Shown piece after piece: positions 25,540 to 35,025 of a DNA stretch of 64,000 nucleotides; the stretch's first letter is position 1, and each line of letters begins with the position of its first letter. The DNA is from Schistocerca nitens (taxonomy: Eukaryota > Arthropoda > Insecta > Orthoptera > Acrididae): positions 736,481,450 through 736,545,449 of the forward strand of contig NC_064615.1 in NCBI RefSeq assembly GCF_023898315.1, written 5' to 3'. The notes beneath the pieces were generated by a model that worked only from the letters and a program-made list of their open reading frames with translations, was not told where the DNA came from and searched no databases. The translations under genes and the position numbers were made by a program.

Positions 25540-25640
25540 GTTCCAATGGCTAATGCACTAAATTCATTTTCTGGTAAGCAAGGTTCAGATTCCTGTCTAG
25601 TTACCTAGATTTTGTGGTTTTCCTGTGTCACGGCAGTCCA
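25540..25640 (+). mobile_element. Possible SINE family D (tRNA-like) fragment
   Basis: 'aatggctaatgcactaaattcattttctgg' and 'aaggttcagattcctgtctag' resemble an A-box/B-box pair, followed by a 'tttgtggttttcctgtgtcac' body like the copy at 44.43 kb. Degenerate. Confidence 0.4.
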
Positions 25641-25869
25641 ACAACGGTGCGACTCCTACAGAAGGCTTGTCGTTGACTTCGTTCCCCATCTTTTTGCGAC
25701 TGTGTTTGTGCTCGTGTCTATAGAGTACACAGCCTACGTAAAGTTAATCCCCAAACGTCTTTTCTTGCCTTCGTTGCGAAACTGTACTGCGTGAAAGACA
25801 AATAATGCACATAAGAATTTCAAAAAGTAAGTTACACATGTCGCCTCACACTAAGACCATGGCGAAACA

Positions 25870-26400
25870 ATAGAGGGGTGTTTTCAAAAGAGAGTACATC
25901 TTATGGATTTCCTACTGATACATTTCTGCTGAGGTATGGATAGCAAGTGCATGAGCGTGTGCAACTGAAATGGCGCACCAACGGAAACGTACTGCAAAGC
26001 TGAAGTACGAGGGACAGGACGATTTTTGTGGGCAAAACGTCTAAATTGCAGATTCAGCATGAAAGTCTGGCGGTACAATAAAGAAACTCAATGGTGCGGC
26101 CGGCCATAGCGGAATCGTGCCAACAAACTTACGAATGCCGCACAGACGTGGCTGATGCTGAGCAGGAATGAAGGCCATCGACATCCACTGTAGACTAGAA
26201 TATGTAGGCAACGGGGGAAGTGCATCTGACGGCAAAGAGATTTTCCAATAATGGGGACGTTCACACAGCGGTTCTCGAATGGCTCCGTGACCAAGGAGCG
26301 GGTTTGTATCGTCCAGGATTTGAACGACTGGTAGAAAGCTGCGACCGTTGTTTACAGAGATTTAGTGACTAAGTTGAAAAATAATACCTATCTGTGCCTC
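25870..26400 (+). mobile_element. Mariner-like transposon relic
   Basis: Near 26250-26385 the sequence reads 'AVLEWLRDQGAGLYRPGFER' and 'ESCDRCLQRFSD', the conserved C-terminal end of mariner/SETMAR-type transposases. The catalytic core is not recognisable. The left end 'ggggtgttttcaaaag' resembles mariner termini; the right end is unclear. Confidence 0.6.
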
Positions 26401-26404
26401 TTTG

Positions 26405-26812
26405 AAGTGTAATGCGGAATTCAATAAAAATTGCTTGGCCTGCCATAGTAATGTGCATTATAATAATGAGTGCTTTTGACAAGAGATTTCAAACTGATTC
26501 CGTCTATCTAGATCTCCAGAAGGCTTTTCACACTGTATCACGCAAGCGGCCTGCAATGAAATTTCGTGCTTATGGAATATCGTCTCAGTCATATGACTGG
26601 ATTCGTGATTTCTTGTCAGAGATGTCACAGTTCGTAGCAATTGACGCCAAGTCATGGAGTCAAACAGAAGTAATTTCTGGCGTTCCCCAAAATAGTGTTA
26701 TGGACCCTCTGATATTCCTTAGCTTTATAAACTATTTAGCAGACAATCTGAGCAGCCGTCTTAAGTTGTTCGCAAATGATGCTGTCGTTTATTTATTTAT
26801 TTACACGTCAAG
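26405..26812 (+). mobile_element. CR1-like LINE fragment (RT core)
   Basis: The open frame 26412-26900 begins with LINE sequence: 'SVYLDLQKAFHTVSRKRP', 'SGVPQNSVMDPLIFLSFIN' and 'RLKLFANDAVVYL'. FADD is changed to FAND, so it is inactive. It ends abruptly where a minus-strand Jockey-like LINE 3' end begins. Confidence 0.8.
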
Positions 26813-28084
26813 TTCCGCAAGACGAAACCGACGAGCAAATTTCCAAGGTCATGGAACGTGTCAGTACATGAAATTACAACATAAACGTAATAACATATAA
26901 AAATAAAATGTTTATGAACCCGAAAAAAGTCAAGCCATATGCTTAAGTAAACGCAATCAATAATACAACAAGAATCAGCTTAATTTTTAAAGGAACTCCT
27001 CGACAGAATAGAAGGAGTGACCCACGAGGGAACTCATCAGTTTCGGTTTGAAAGCGGGTGGATTACTGCTAAAATTTTCGAATTCTTGTGGTAGCTTATT
27101 GAAAATGGATGAAGCAGTATACTGTACACAGTTCTGCACAAGAGTTAATGAAGTCCCGATCCAAATGCAGGCTTGATTTCTACCGAGCATTAACTGAGTG
27201 AAAGCTGCTTATTCTTGGGAACAAGCTAATATTGTTAACAAGAAATGACAGTAAGGAATGCATATATTGAGAGGCCAAAGTCAAAATACCCATACTCGTG
27301 AACAGGGGTCGACAAGAGGTTCGTGAACTAACACCACTCATTGCCCGAACCGCCCGTTTCTGAGCCAAAAATATCCTTTTAGAATGGGAAGAGTTACCCC
27401 AAAATATAATACCACACGACATAAGCGAATGAAAATAAGCAAAGTAGACTAATTTTCGTGTCGAACGATCAGTTACTTCAGATACCGGTCGAATAATGAA
27501 AATGGCAGCAGTAAGTCTTTGAACAAGATCCAAAACCTGGGCTTTCCACGACAGTTTACCATCTATCTGAACACCTGGAAATTTGAATTGTTCAGTTTCA
27601 CTAATCGTATGCTCATTCTGTGAAGTTAAAACGTCAGGTTTTGTTGAACTGCGTGTTAGAAACAGTAAACTGAATCTTACTGTGATTTAGCGTTAGTTTA
27701 TTTTCTACAAGCCATGAACTTATTAACTGCACTATTTGAAACCGAGCCAATGTTGCACACACACCCTTCACTACCAAGCTAGTGTCATCAGCAAACAAAA
27801 ATATTTTAGAGTTACCTGTAATACTAGAGAGCATATCATTTACATAAATAAGGAACAGGAGTGGCCGCAGCACTGTTCCCTGAGGCACAACCCATTTGAA
27901 CGTACCCCACACAGACCCCACATCACATCCATTATCAACACTGTGAATAATGACATTTTCCTGTCTGTTGCTAAAGTAAGAGGTGAACCAGTCGTGAGCT
28001 GTTCCCCGTATTCCGTAATGGCCCAACTTCTGGAGCAGTATTTTGTGATCAATGCAATGCAATGCCTTCACAAAAGAAGACGAA

Positions 28085-29637
28085 ACTAAATATTCCAGAA
28101 TTCGAATCGAGAACAGCTGCCAACATGAGTAACGAAGAAGTAAATATCGTCGGAATAGTGAAACAACTTAAATCAATAAAAGCAAGTCTTCTGGTCCAGT
28201 CTGTACATCAATCAGGTTCCTTTCGGAGTATGCAGATGCATTAGCTCTAAACTTAACAATCATATACAACCGTTCACACGACGAAAGATCCGTACCCAAA
28301 GACTGGAAAGTTGCATAGCTCACACCAATATTCAAGAAAGGTAGCAGGAGTATTCCACTAAATTACAGGCCCATACCGTTAACATAGATATTCAGCAGGA
28401 TTTTGGAACATATACTGTGTTCAAACAGTAAGAATTACCTCGAAGAAAACTGTCTATTGACACACAGTCAACATGGGTTTAGAAAACATCATTCCTGTGA
28501 AACACAACTAGCTCTTTATTTACATGAAGTGGTGAGTGCTATTGACAAGCGATTTCAGATCGATTCCGTATTTCTGGATTTCCGGAAGGCTTTTGACACT
28601 GTACCACACAAGCGGCTTGTAGTGAAATTGCGTACTTATGGAATATCGTCTCAGATATGTGACTGGATTTGTGATTTCCTGTCAGAGAGGTCACAGCTCG
28701 TAGTAATTGGCAGAAAGTCATCGAGTAAAACAGAGGTTTCTGGCGTTCCCTAAAGTAGTGTTATAGGCCCTTTACTGTTTCTTATCTATATAAACGATTT
28801 GGGAGATAATCTGAGCAACCGCCTTAGGTTGTTTGCAGATGACGCTGTCGTTTATCGACTAATAAAGTTATCAGAAGATGAAAATAAATTGCAAAACGAT
28901 TTAGAAAAGATATCTGAATCGTGTGAAAATTGGCAGTTGAACCTAAATAACGAAAAGGGGGAGGTCATCCACATGAGTGCTAAAAGGAATTCGGTTACAC
29001 GATAAATCAGTCTAATCTAAAAGCCGTAAATTCAACTAAATATCTAGGTATTACAATTACGAACAACTTAAATTTGGAGGAACACATAGAAAATGTTGTG
29101 GGGAAGGCTAACCAAAGACTGCGTTTTATTGGGAGGACACTTGGAAAATGTAACAGCTCTACTAAGGAGACTGTCTACACTTCGCTTGTCCGTCCTCTTT
29201 TTAGAATACAGCTGCGCGGTGTGGGATCCTTACCAGATAGGGGTGACGGAGTACATCGAAAAAGTTCAAAGAAGAGCAGCACGTTTTCTATTATAGCGAA
29301 ATATGAGAGAAAGTCTCACAGAAATGATACAGGATTTGGGCTGGACATCATTAAAAGAAAGGCGCTTTTCATTGCGACGGAATCTTCTCACGAAATTCCT
29401 ATCACCAACTTTCTCCTCCGAATGCGCAAATATTTTGTTGACACAGACCTACATTGGGAGAAACGATCACCACGATAAAATAAGGAAATCAGAACTCTAC
29501 GGAAAGATATAGGTGTTCGTTCTTTCCGCGAGCTATACGAGATCGGATTAATAGAGAATTGTGAAGGTGGTTCGATGAACCCTCTGCCAGGCACTTAAAT
29601 GTGATTTGCAGAGTATCCATGTAGATGTAGATCACAC
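28085..29637 (+). mobile_element. CR1-like LINE, 5'-truncated, inserted antisense in the Jockey-like LINE
   Basis: It starts in the linker before the RT and runs to the 3' tail 'tgtagatgtagatcac'. RT motifs are 'SQHGFRKHHSCETQLALYLH', 'FLDFRKAFDTVPHKRL', 'VSGVP' followed by a stop, and 'RLRLFADDAVVYRL'. The C-terminus at 29074-29512 is split between frames. It resembles the 3.6-7.4 kb copy closely. It interrupts the Jockey-like RT between 'DLTKA' and 'CIDH'. Confidence 0.85.
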
Positions 29638-29696
29638 GCCTTAGTTAAATCAAAAAACATGCCCAGCGTTCGTAACCTTTTGTTTAACTAATGCGT

Positions 29697-29890
29697 GCGC
29701 AGCTCGTGGTCGTGCGGTAGCGTTCTCGCTTCCCGCGGTCGGGTTCGATTCCCGGCGGGGTCAGGGATTTTCTCTGCCTCGTGATGACTGGGTGTTGTGT
29801 GATGTCCTTAGGTTAGTTAGGTTTAAGTAGTTCTAAGTTCTAGGGGACTGATGACCATAGATGTTAAGTCCCATAGTGCTCAGAACCATT
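29697..29890 (+). mobile_element. SINE family A, second head type (A')
   Basis: The head 'gcagctcgtggtcgtgcggtag' with B box 'gggttcgattcccgg' differs from the usual family A head, but the body from 'gtgatgtccttaggttagtt' to the 3' end is the same. It lies inside the Jockey-like LINE. Confidence 0.9.
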
Positions 29891-30604
29891 GACTAGTCCA
29901 GTACCTCATAGAGAAAAGAGTATAGCATTTTCAGTTGTTAAGCGACTTCTAAATTTGTACATTAGATAGCAGACCGTGTGATATAAAATGATCAAGTATC
30001 CTTACATACACAGCCTTTTCAGAAACTTCAGCAAACACTGATGGCATAGAAACAGGTCTAAAATTGTCTACATTACCCCTTTCTCCCTTTTTATGAAGCA
30101 GCTTTACTACTCAGTACTTTAATCGTTTAGGAAACTGACCATTCCTAAAGGAAAAATTACAAATAAAGCTAATTACAGGGCTAACATGTACATCATTGTA
30201 CTCCAATATTCTGCAAGCCACTCCATCATGTTCATGAGAGTCAATCTCGCCCTTGTCTGTAGCACAGAGGATTATTTCAGACATCAATCTCGGAAAGGCA
30301 TTTGCCAACAGTGTAATATGATACCCTGTAGAAACTAAATTTTAATTTAATTTTCGTGTAACAATAATGAACATGTAATTCAGAATTATCTACCGAAATT
30401 TCACACGTTTGTTACTATAAATGCGATCCAAGTGCTTTTTTGATGATGTAACGATTGATGGTCCCCTCATTTTGCTGTTAACATAAAACGAGTTAGACGT
30501 ATGTAAGCGACTGTTTCCCACATACAGGACTACCTAACCAAGCACATACGAATGGTTCGGGTTTGTCGCTTTGCAGATGTACTGTGCGGCGGCACGCAGT
30601 GGAC

Positions 30605-30905
30605 ATCCGATGCGCAGGCTGTGGTCGTCACCAGCTGCCTGGTAGTATCCGTCCGCCTGTCGAATGTGACTCATTAAATGTAGTCGAACGTTAACCTTTT
30701 ATCAATGGTGGGTCTGTAATCGGGTGGCAGCAGAGACAGAAAAACTGTGCGCGACTTCGCTTTGCTGTCTGCTGTCGAGCGACTACAGACGCGCCTTTGA
30801 TGAACGTTACCATTCGGATATACTAAACGAGTGCCATTCGACAGGTGCATGGATACTGCCACGTGGTTTCTGTCGCCAGAGTCGCTGTACTGCAGCTGCG
30901 CTTTT
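30605..30905. repeat. Foldback (long inverted repeat) element
   Basis: The left arm (about 30625-30725, 'gtagtatccgtccgcctgtc...') is mirrored by the complement of about 30780-30870 ('gcagtatccatgcacctgtc...'), arms near 95-100 bp. A further stem lies inside ('cagcagagacag' against 'ctgtctgctg'). The outer 'gcgcag' boundaries also pair. No protein-coding content; it is likely a MITE-type element. Confidence 0.7.
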
Positions 30906-31668
30906 ATGCTGTATTAATCGCTTGGAGCGAGAGGCGTGATATGAGCAATTTCCTTTCCAATATGAATGCTCTTATTTTTTCCACAAAGGTGGATGTCCTG
31001 GCAGCATTTCTATAGTGAACATTAGAGACAGAAACGATCTTTGTCTTGGAAGCATATCTTTATCTTTCGTTCAAAAAGTGTTCAGCACTGTACAACACGA
31101 ATCGAACAACTGAGAGATGTGACAAACCATTGGTTTTTAATAGCAAGACGAAGGCTGTTCTCCTGGCACACTCCTTTCATTTCCTGTAAGAATAATTTTG
31201 GTCCACTTAACTGTAAATGGAACGTGTAACTCATGAAAACGAATGAAAGAAATTAAATAATTTTACTTGTTTAATGCTGCTTGATCTGTGTAGTTATAAA
31301 TTTAAGTCGCTGAAGTACAGCATATAGCAGGAAAGTTTTTCATGTAAAGAGGATACAGCTTTATTTATCCCAATATTATTACGGTTTTCCGCGCTTTTCC
31401 CAAATCTTTCCAGAAGAATGCCAATATACTTGCCACTATTAGGCCATGGGTACCTCATTACATGGTCACTGTTAAGACATGTAAAGTGAAGTAACTTCCA
31501 ATATTCCATATTTATTATTACTAATGTTGATAGAATTCTTATTATTATAATTAATGTCATTACTGTTGCTACTAACGTTACAATTATTATTGTAGTTGGT
31601 GCTGTATTTTTGTGGTGGTATTCTTTTCGTTCTGGAATTTCTTGCTCGCAATCTACGTTTTACCACGT
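30906..31668. other. Intron 4 stretch, nothing recognised
   Basis: AT-rich sequence with a run of 'att/tat' trinucleotides near 31505-31560. No gene or repeat family recognised. Confidence 0.5.
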
Positions 31669-31679
31669 TCTTTTGTTTT

Positions 31680-31880
31680 GGCTCTGAGCACTATGGGACT
31701 TAACATCTATGGTCATCAGTCCCCTAGAACTTAGAACTACTTAAACCTAACTAACCTAAGGACATCACACAACACCCAGTCATCACGAGGCAGAGAAAAT
31801 CCCTGACCTCGCCGGGAATCGAACCCGGGAACCCGGGCTGGGGAAGCGAGAACGCTACCGCACGACCATGAGCTGCGGAC
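31680..31880 (-). mobile_element. SINE family A' with target duplication
   Basis: A reverse copy of the second head type, flanked by the identical 11-bp repeat 'tcttttgtttt' (31669-31679 and 31881-31891). The head complement 'gaacccgggctggggaagcg' and 'ctaccgcacgaccatgagctgcg' is intact. Confidence 0.93.
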
Positions 31881-32829
31881 TCTTTTGTTTTCTTTCAGTG
31901 AGTAGTGTGTGTCTCATACTGTGTTGTATGACATTGTGTCACTAAAACAGATGCACAGTTGTAGAACAATCAGATATATACACTCTGTTTTCTAGCAGCT
32001 ACAATTTCTTGAAAATTTTCCGGATGCTATTAACACGTTTACTAAATCTGTAGTGTCGTTGTTATGACTAATACCAGATCTGGCGCAAAAGCTAAACAGT
32101 GGTAAGCAGAAGGTACAGCTCTATTCCCTGTTTGCAACATAACCATGACAGAGTGTCATAGGTAGCGTCGATGCTCTGAAAAATGGCCGCTGACGACAGC
32201 TAGCTAAAATTCACAGCACGATTTTTTTTCTCTCTCTCTCTGGTAACGCTATTAGCAACAAAAATAGAGGAAAGAATTACTTAGATCTTTAAAATTCCTG
32301 CTGTGTAAGAGCACAAGAGCACGTGAACACCCTAACGTTCGGCACCTTGCCGATTTATTTGTTATTTTGCTTCGAATGCTGTTAAACGTAAGATACACTG
32401 AAGCGCCAAAGAAACTGGTATAGGCATGAGTATTCAAATACAGCGATACATGAACAGGCATAATAGGGCGATGCGGTCAGCAAGGCCTGTATAAGATAAC
32501 AAGTGTCTGGAGCAGTTGTTAGATCATTTACTGCTGCTACCGTGGCATTTAAGTGGGTTTTAACATAGTGTTATAGTCGGAGAACGAGCGATGGGATACA
32601 GCATCTCCAAGGTAACGATGAAGTGGGGATTTTCCCTTACGACCTTTATGAGAACATCAGGAATTCCGCAAAACATCAAATCTCCAACATCGCTGAGGCC
32701 GAAAAAGATCCTGCAAGAAAGGGGCCAACGACGACTTAAGAGAATCGCCCAACGTGACAGAACTGCAATCATTCCGCAAATTAATGCAGACTTCAATGCT
32801 GGGCCATCAACAAGTGTCAGCCCGCGAAC

Positions 32830-32841
32830 CATTCAACAAAA
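32830..32841. repeat. 12-bp target-site duplication, left copy
   Basis: 'cattcaacaaaa' occurs here and at 39153-39164, bounding the 6.3 kb insert in the Tc1 element. The trailing A's and the 'cat' make the exact length 9-12 bp. Confidence 0.85.
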
Positions 32842-33546
32842 ATGAGATTTTCACTCTGCAGCGGAGTGTGCGCTGATATGAAACTTCCTGGCAGATTAAA
32901 ACTGTGTGCCCGACCGAGACTCGAACTCGGGACCTTTGCCTTTCGCGGGCAAGTGCTCTACCAACAGAGCTACCGAAGCACGCCTCACACCCGGTACTCA
33001 CAGCTTTACTTCTGCCAGTATCTCGTCTCCTACCTTCCAGAAGCTCTCCTGCGAAACTTGCACAACTAGCACTCCTGAAAGAAAGGATATAGCGGAGACA
33101 TGGCTTAGCCACAGCCTGGGGGATGTTTCCAGAATGAGATTTTCACTCTGCAGCGGAATGTGCGCTGATATGAAACTTCCTGGCAGATTAAAACTGTGTG
33201 CCCGACCGAGACTCGAACTCGGGACCTTTGCCTTTCGCGGGCAAGTGCTCTACCAACTGAGCTACCGAAGCACGACTCACGCCCGGTACTCACAGCTTTA
33301 CTTCTGCCAGTATCTCGTCTCCTACCTTCCAAATTTTACAGAAGCTCTCCTGCGAAACTTGCAGAACTAGCACTCCTGAAAGAAAGGATATAGCGGAGAC
33401 ATGGCTTAGCCACAGCCTGGGGGATGTTTCCAGAATGAGATTTTCACTCTGCAGCGGAGTGTGCGCTGATATGAAAATTCCTGGCAGATTAAAACTGTGT
33501 GCCCGACCGAGACTCGAACTCGGGACCTTTGCATTTCGCGGGCAAG
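32842..33546 (-). mobile_element. SINE family B tandem array, left arm (about 2.4 units)
   Basis: Units 32842-33133 (292 bp), 33134-33434 (301 bp) and a partial unit from 33435. Each unit in reverse holds a tRNA-like region: A box 'tagctcagttggtagagc', anticodon-type stem 'ttgcc/ggcaa', and T-arm 'ccgag/ctcgg' with 'ttcgagt' loop. The body includes 'ttaatctgccaggaagttt'. The anticodon loop lacks the usual U33, so it is not a functional tRNA. Unit 2 has a 9-bp insertion ('aattttaca'). Frames across it are artefacts. Confidence 0.9.
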
Positions 33547-33557
33547 TGGTAGAGCAC
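33547..33557. repeat. 11-bp direct repeat flanking the Tx1-type LINE, left copy
   Basis: 'tggtagagcac', identical to 38769-38779. It is part of the A-box region of SINE family B in plus orientation, although the sequence immediately to its left is family B in minus orientation. Confidence 0.85.
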
Positions 33558-33703
33558 TCCTGCTGCAGAGCGAAAATCTCAGTCCGGCTTTCGCCGCCGT
33601 GCAGTACGGACGTGTTGTTATTTCCGCCTGCGGAGCGCGCGCGCTCGCTGTTGTTTACATTTCAGCGGCCGTCACTTACGTGTCGCTTACGTGCACTAGA
33701 ATC

Positions 33704-34990
33704 ATGGCCAACCGTTTTCGAAAATCAACTTTACGTTTCAACTTCTGCAACGACTACGCACGACCAAAGGCCTTGGAAGTGGAACGCTTCCTACGCGACG
33801 TTGCTAAGATCCCAGCTTCCGACATCTTGGGCATCCATTTGTCCATATTAAGCAGTACTGTGTACGTCAAAGTCGTCAATGACGCGGTATGTGAAAGAAT
33901 ACTTCGTGACACCAACCATGGATTACGCTTTTGCCACGCCGACGGCAATGTCGGAGCGGTCACTGTCGACCATGCCGGCTTAGGAATGCGCACCATACGA
34001 GTTTTCGAACTCCCGTTCGAGCTACCAGCGGAAGACGTTATCGCGGCTTTCCGCCCCTATGGCACTGTACATGGCCACACTGCCGAGCGCTGGGCGCAAT
34101 TCCAAACGTACCCCGTTCTTAACGGTGTACGGCAGATCACCATCGACCTTCATCGCCACGTGCCATCTTACCTACAAATTAGCGGGTGCCGCGCGGTTGT
34201 CATATACGACGGCCAACCCAAGACCTGTTCCGGGTGCGGCAAAGAAGGCCACCTCAGATCTGAGTGTCTTCAGCGACGAATCACCCAATTGCCAGCCGCT
34301 ACCGTGGCACCTCCGGCTCCGACGACGGTTTTACCGATCACCTACGCCTCGGCGCTCTCTTCTCCTCCCACCGGCCGCCGCCCATCGGACCATGCACCGG
34401 TGACCCTTCCAGCTGCTACGGATACCGCTGGGGCCGACGCGTCGCGCTCAAAGCCTGACGCTACTCCGGCGCCACTACCAACAGCGACGACTTCCGACAC
34501 CCACCCGCCTAAACATATGGACGCCCCTTCATTTGACGTTCCCGCGGCGGCCTTTCTCTCAGAGCGACGCGACTCCCTCCCGTCTTCCGACACGGAGGGG
34601 CGAACCCGCAAACAACGTTCACCTAAGAGGCGCAAGAGGAGGCGCCGTACGGTCTCGGAACGAGACGGATCACCACCCCCCGATGCTCCCGAGGCCGTCC
34701 GACCCGACGAGGCCTCGGAGAACCTACACGACGATACGAATGACGCCAACATGACGCCGACTGTGGATACGTCGATGCCTACTCTACTGGCTCGCTCAGG
34801 TGCTCCTGAACCAATGGACTCCACAGATGCGACTGTCGCCGAGACGTCCTCTGTCCCTACGACCGAAGTGGAACGTACGACCATCACAACGACAACGCCT
34901 TCAATGGTGTGGAGTGAGGACGTCGATGAGGACCCGGACCACACGCTGGGGACAGAGTTACCCCAGACGGAAGCATCGTTACGCCGCTGA
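33704..34990 (+). CDS. Tx1-type LINE ORF1 protein (zinc knuckle)
   Basis: 428 codons from the first ATG after the SINE junction (MANRFRKSTLRFNF). ORF1 proteins bind the element RNA and package it. An N-terminal region with an RRM-like or gag-like character (about residues 60-170, 'MRTIRVFELPFELPAEDVIA') is followed by one CCHC knuckle, CSGCGKEGHLRSEC (about residue 180). A Pro/Ser/Thr-rich linker and a strongly basic tract (KRRKRRRRTVSERDG), probably a nuclear signal, come next, then an acidic tail. The frame is open upstream of this ATG but runs into SINE sequence, so 33704 is the likelier start. ORF2 follows after 35 bp. Confidence 0.85.
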   Translation: MANRFRKSTLRFNFCNDYARPKALEVERFLRDVAKIPASDILGIHLSILSSTVYVKVVNDAVCERILRDTNHGLRFCHADGNVGAVTVDHAGLGMRTIRVFELPFELPAEDVIAAFRPYGTVHGHTAERWAQFQTYPVLNGVRQITIDLHRHVPSYLQISGCRAVVIYDGQPKTCSGCGKEGHLRSECLQRRITQLPAATVAPPAPTTVLPITYASALSSPPTGRRPSDHAPVTLPAATDTAGADASRSKPDATPAPLPTATTSDTHPPKHMDAPSFDVPAAAFLSERRDSLPSSDTEGRTRKQRSPKRRKRRRRTVSERDGSPPPDAPEAVRPDEASENLHDDTNDANMTPTVDTSMPTLLARSGAPEPMDSTDATVAETSSVPTTEVERTTITTTTPSMVWSEDVDEDPDHTLGTELPQTEASLRR

Positions 34991-35025
34991 TAACGCCGTC
35001 GGGTGGCGTACGGCACGACTCACCG

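Larger units (their letters stand above)
26815..30330 (-). mobile_element. Jockey-like LINE relic, split by a CR1-like LINE and a SINE
   Basis: Read on the minus strand: 30308-30111 and onward to about 29990 encode the RT start ('FICNFSFRNGQFPKRLKY', then 'LHKKGERGNVDNFRPVSM'). 29690-29640 encodes 'LGMFFDLTKA'. After a 1.55 kb gap 28071-27634 continues with 'LHCIDHKILLQKLGHYGIRG', 'VVPQGTVLRPLLFLIYVND' and 'FLFADDTSLVV'. 27533-27180 gives the C-terminus. The 3' end is at about 26815. The gap is exactly the inserted CR1 copy. Clade is inferred from the RT only. Confidence 0.75.

Noticed and set aside
32906..33370. 154-codon frame and similar frames across 32842-33550 and 38780-39225
   Set aside because: They read through SINE family B tandem units and recur in each unit; no coding meaning.
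34342..35016. 224-codon minus-strand frame
   Set aside because: Antisense shadow of the GC-rich Tx1 ORF1; low-complexity Ser/Gly/Arg composition and no domain.
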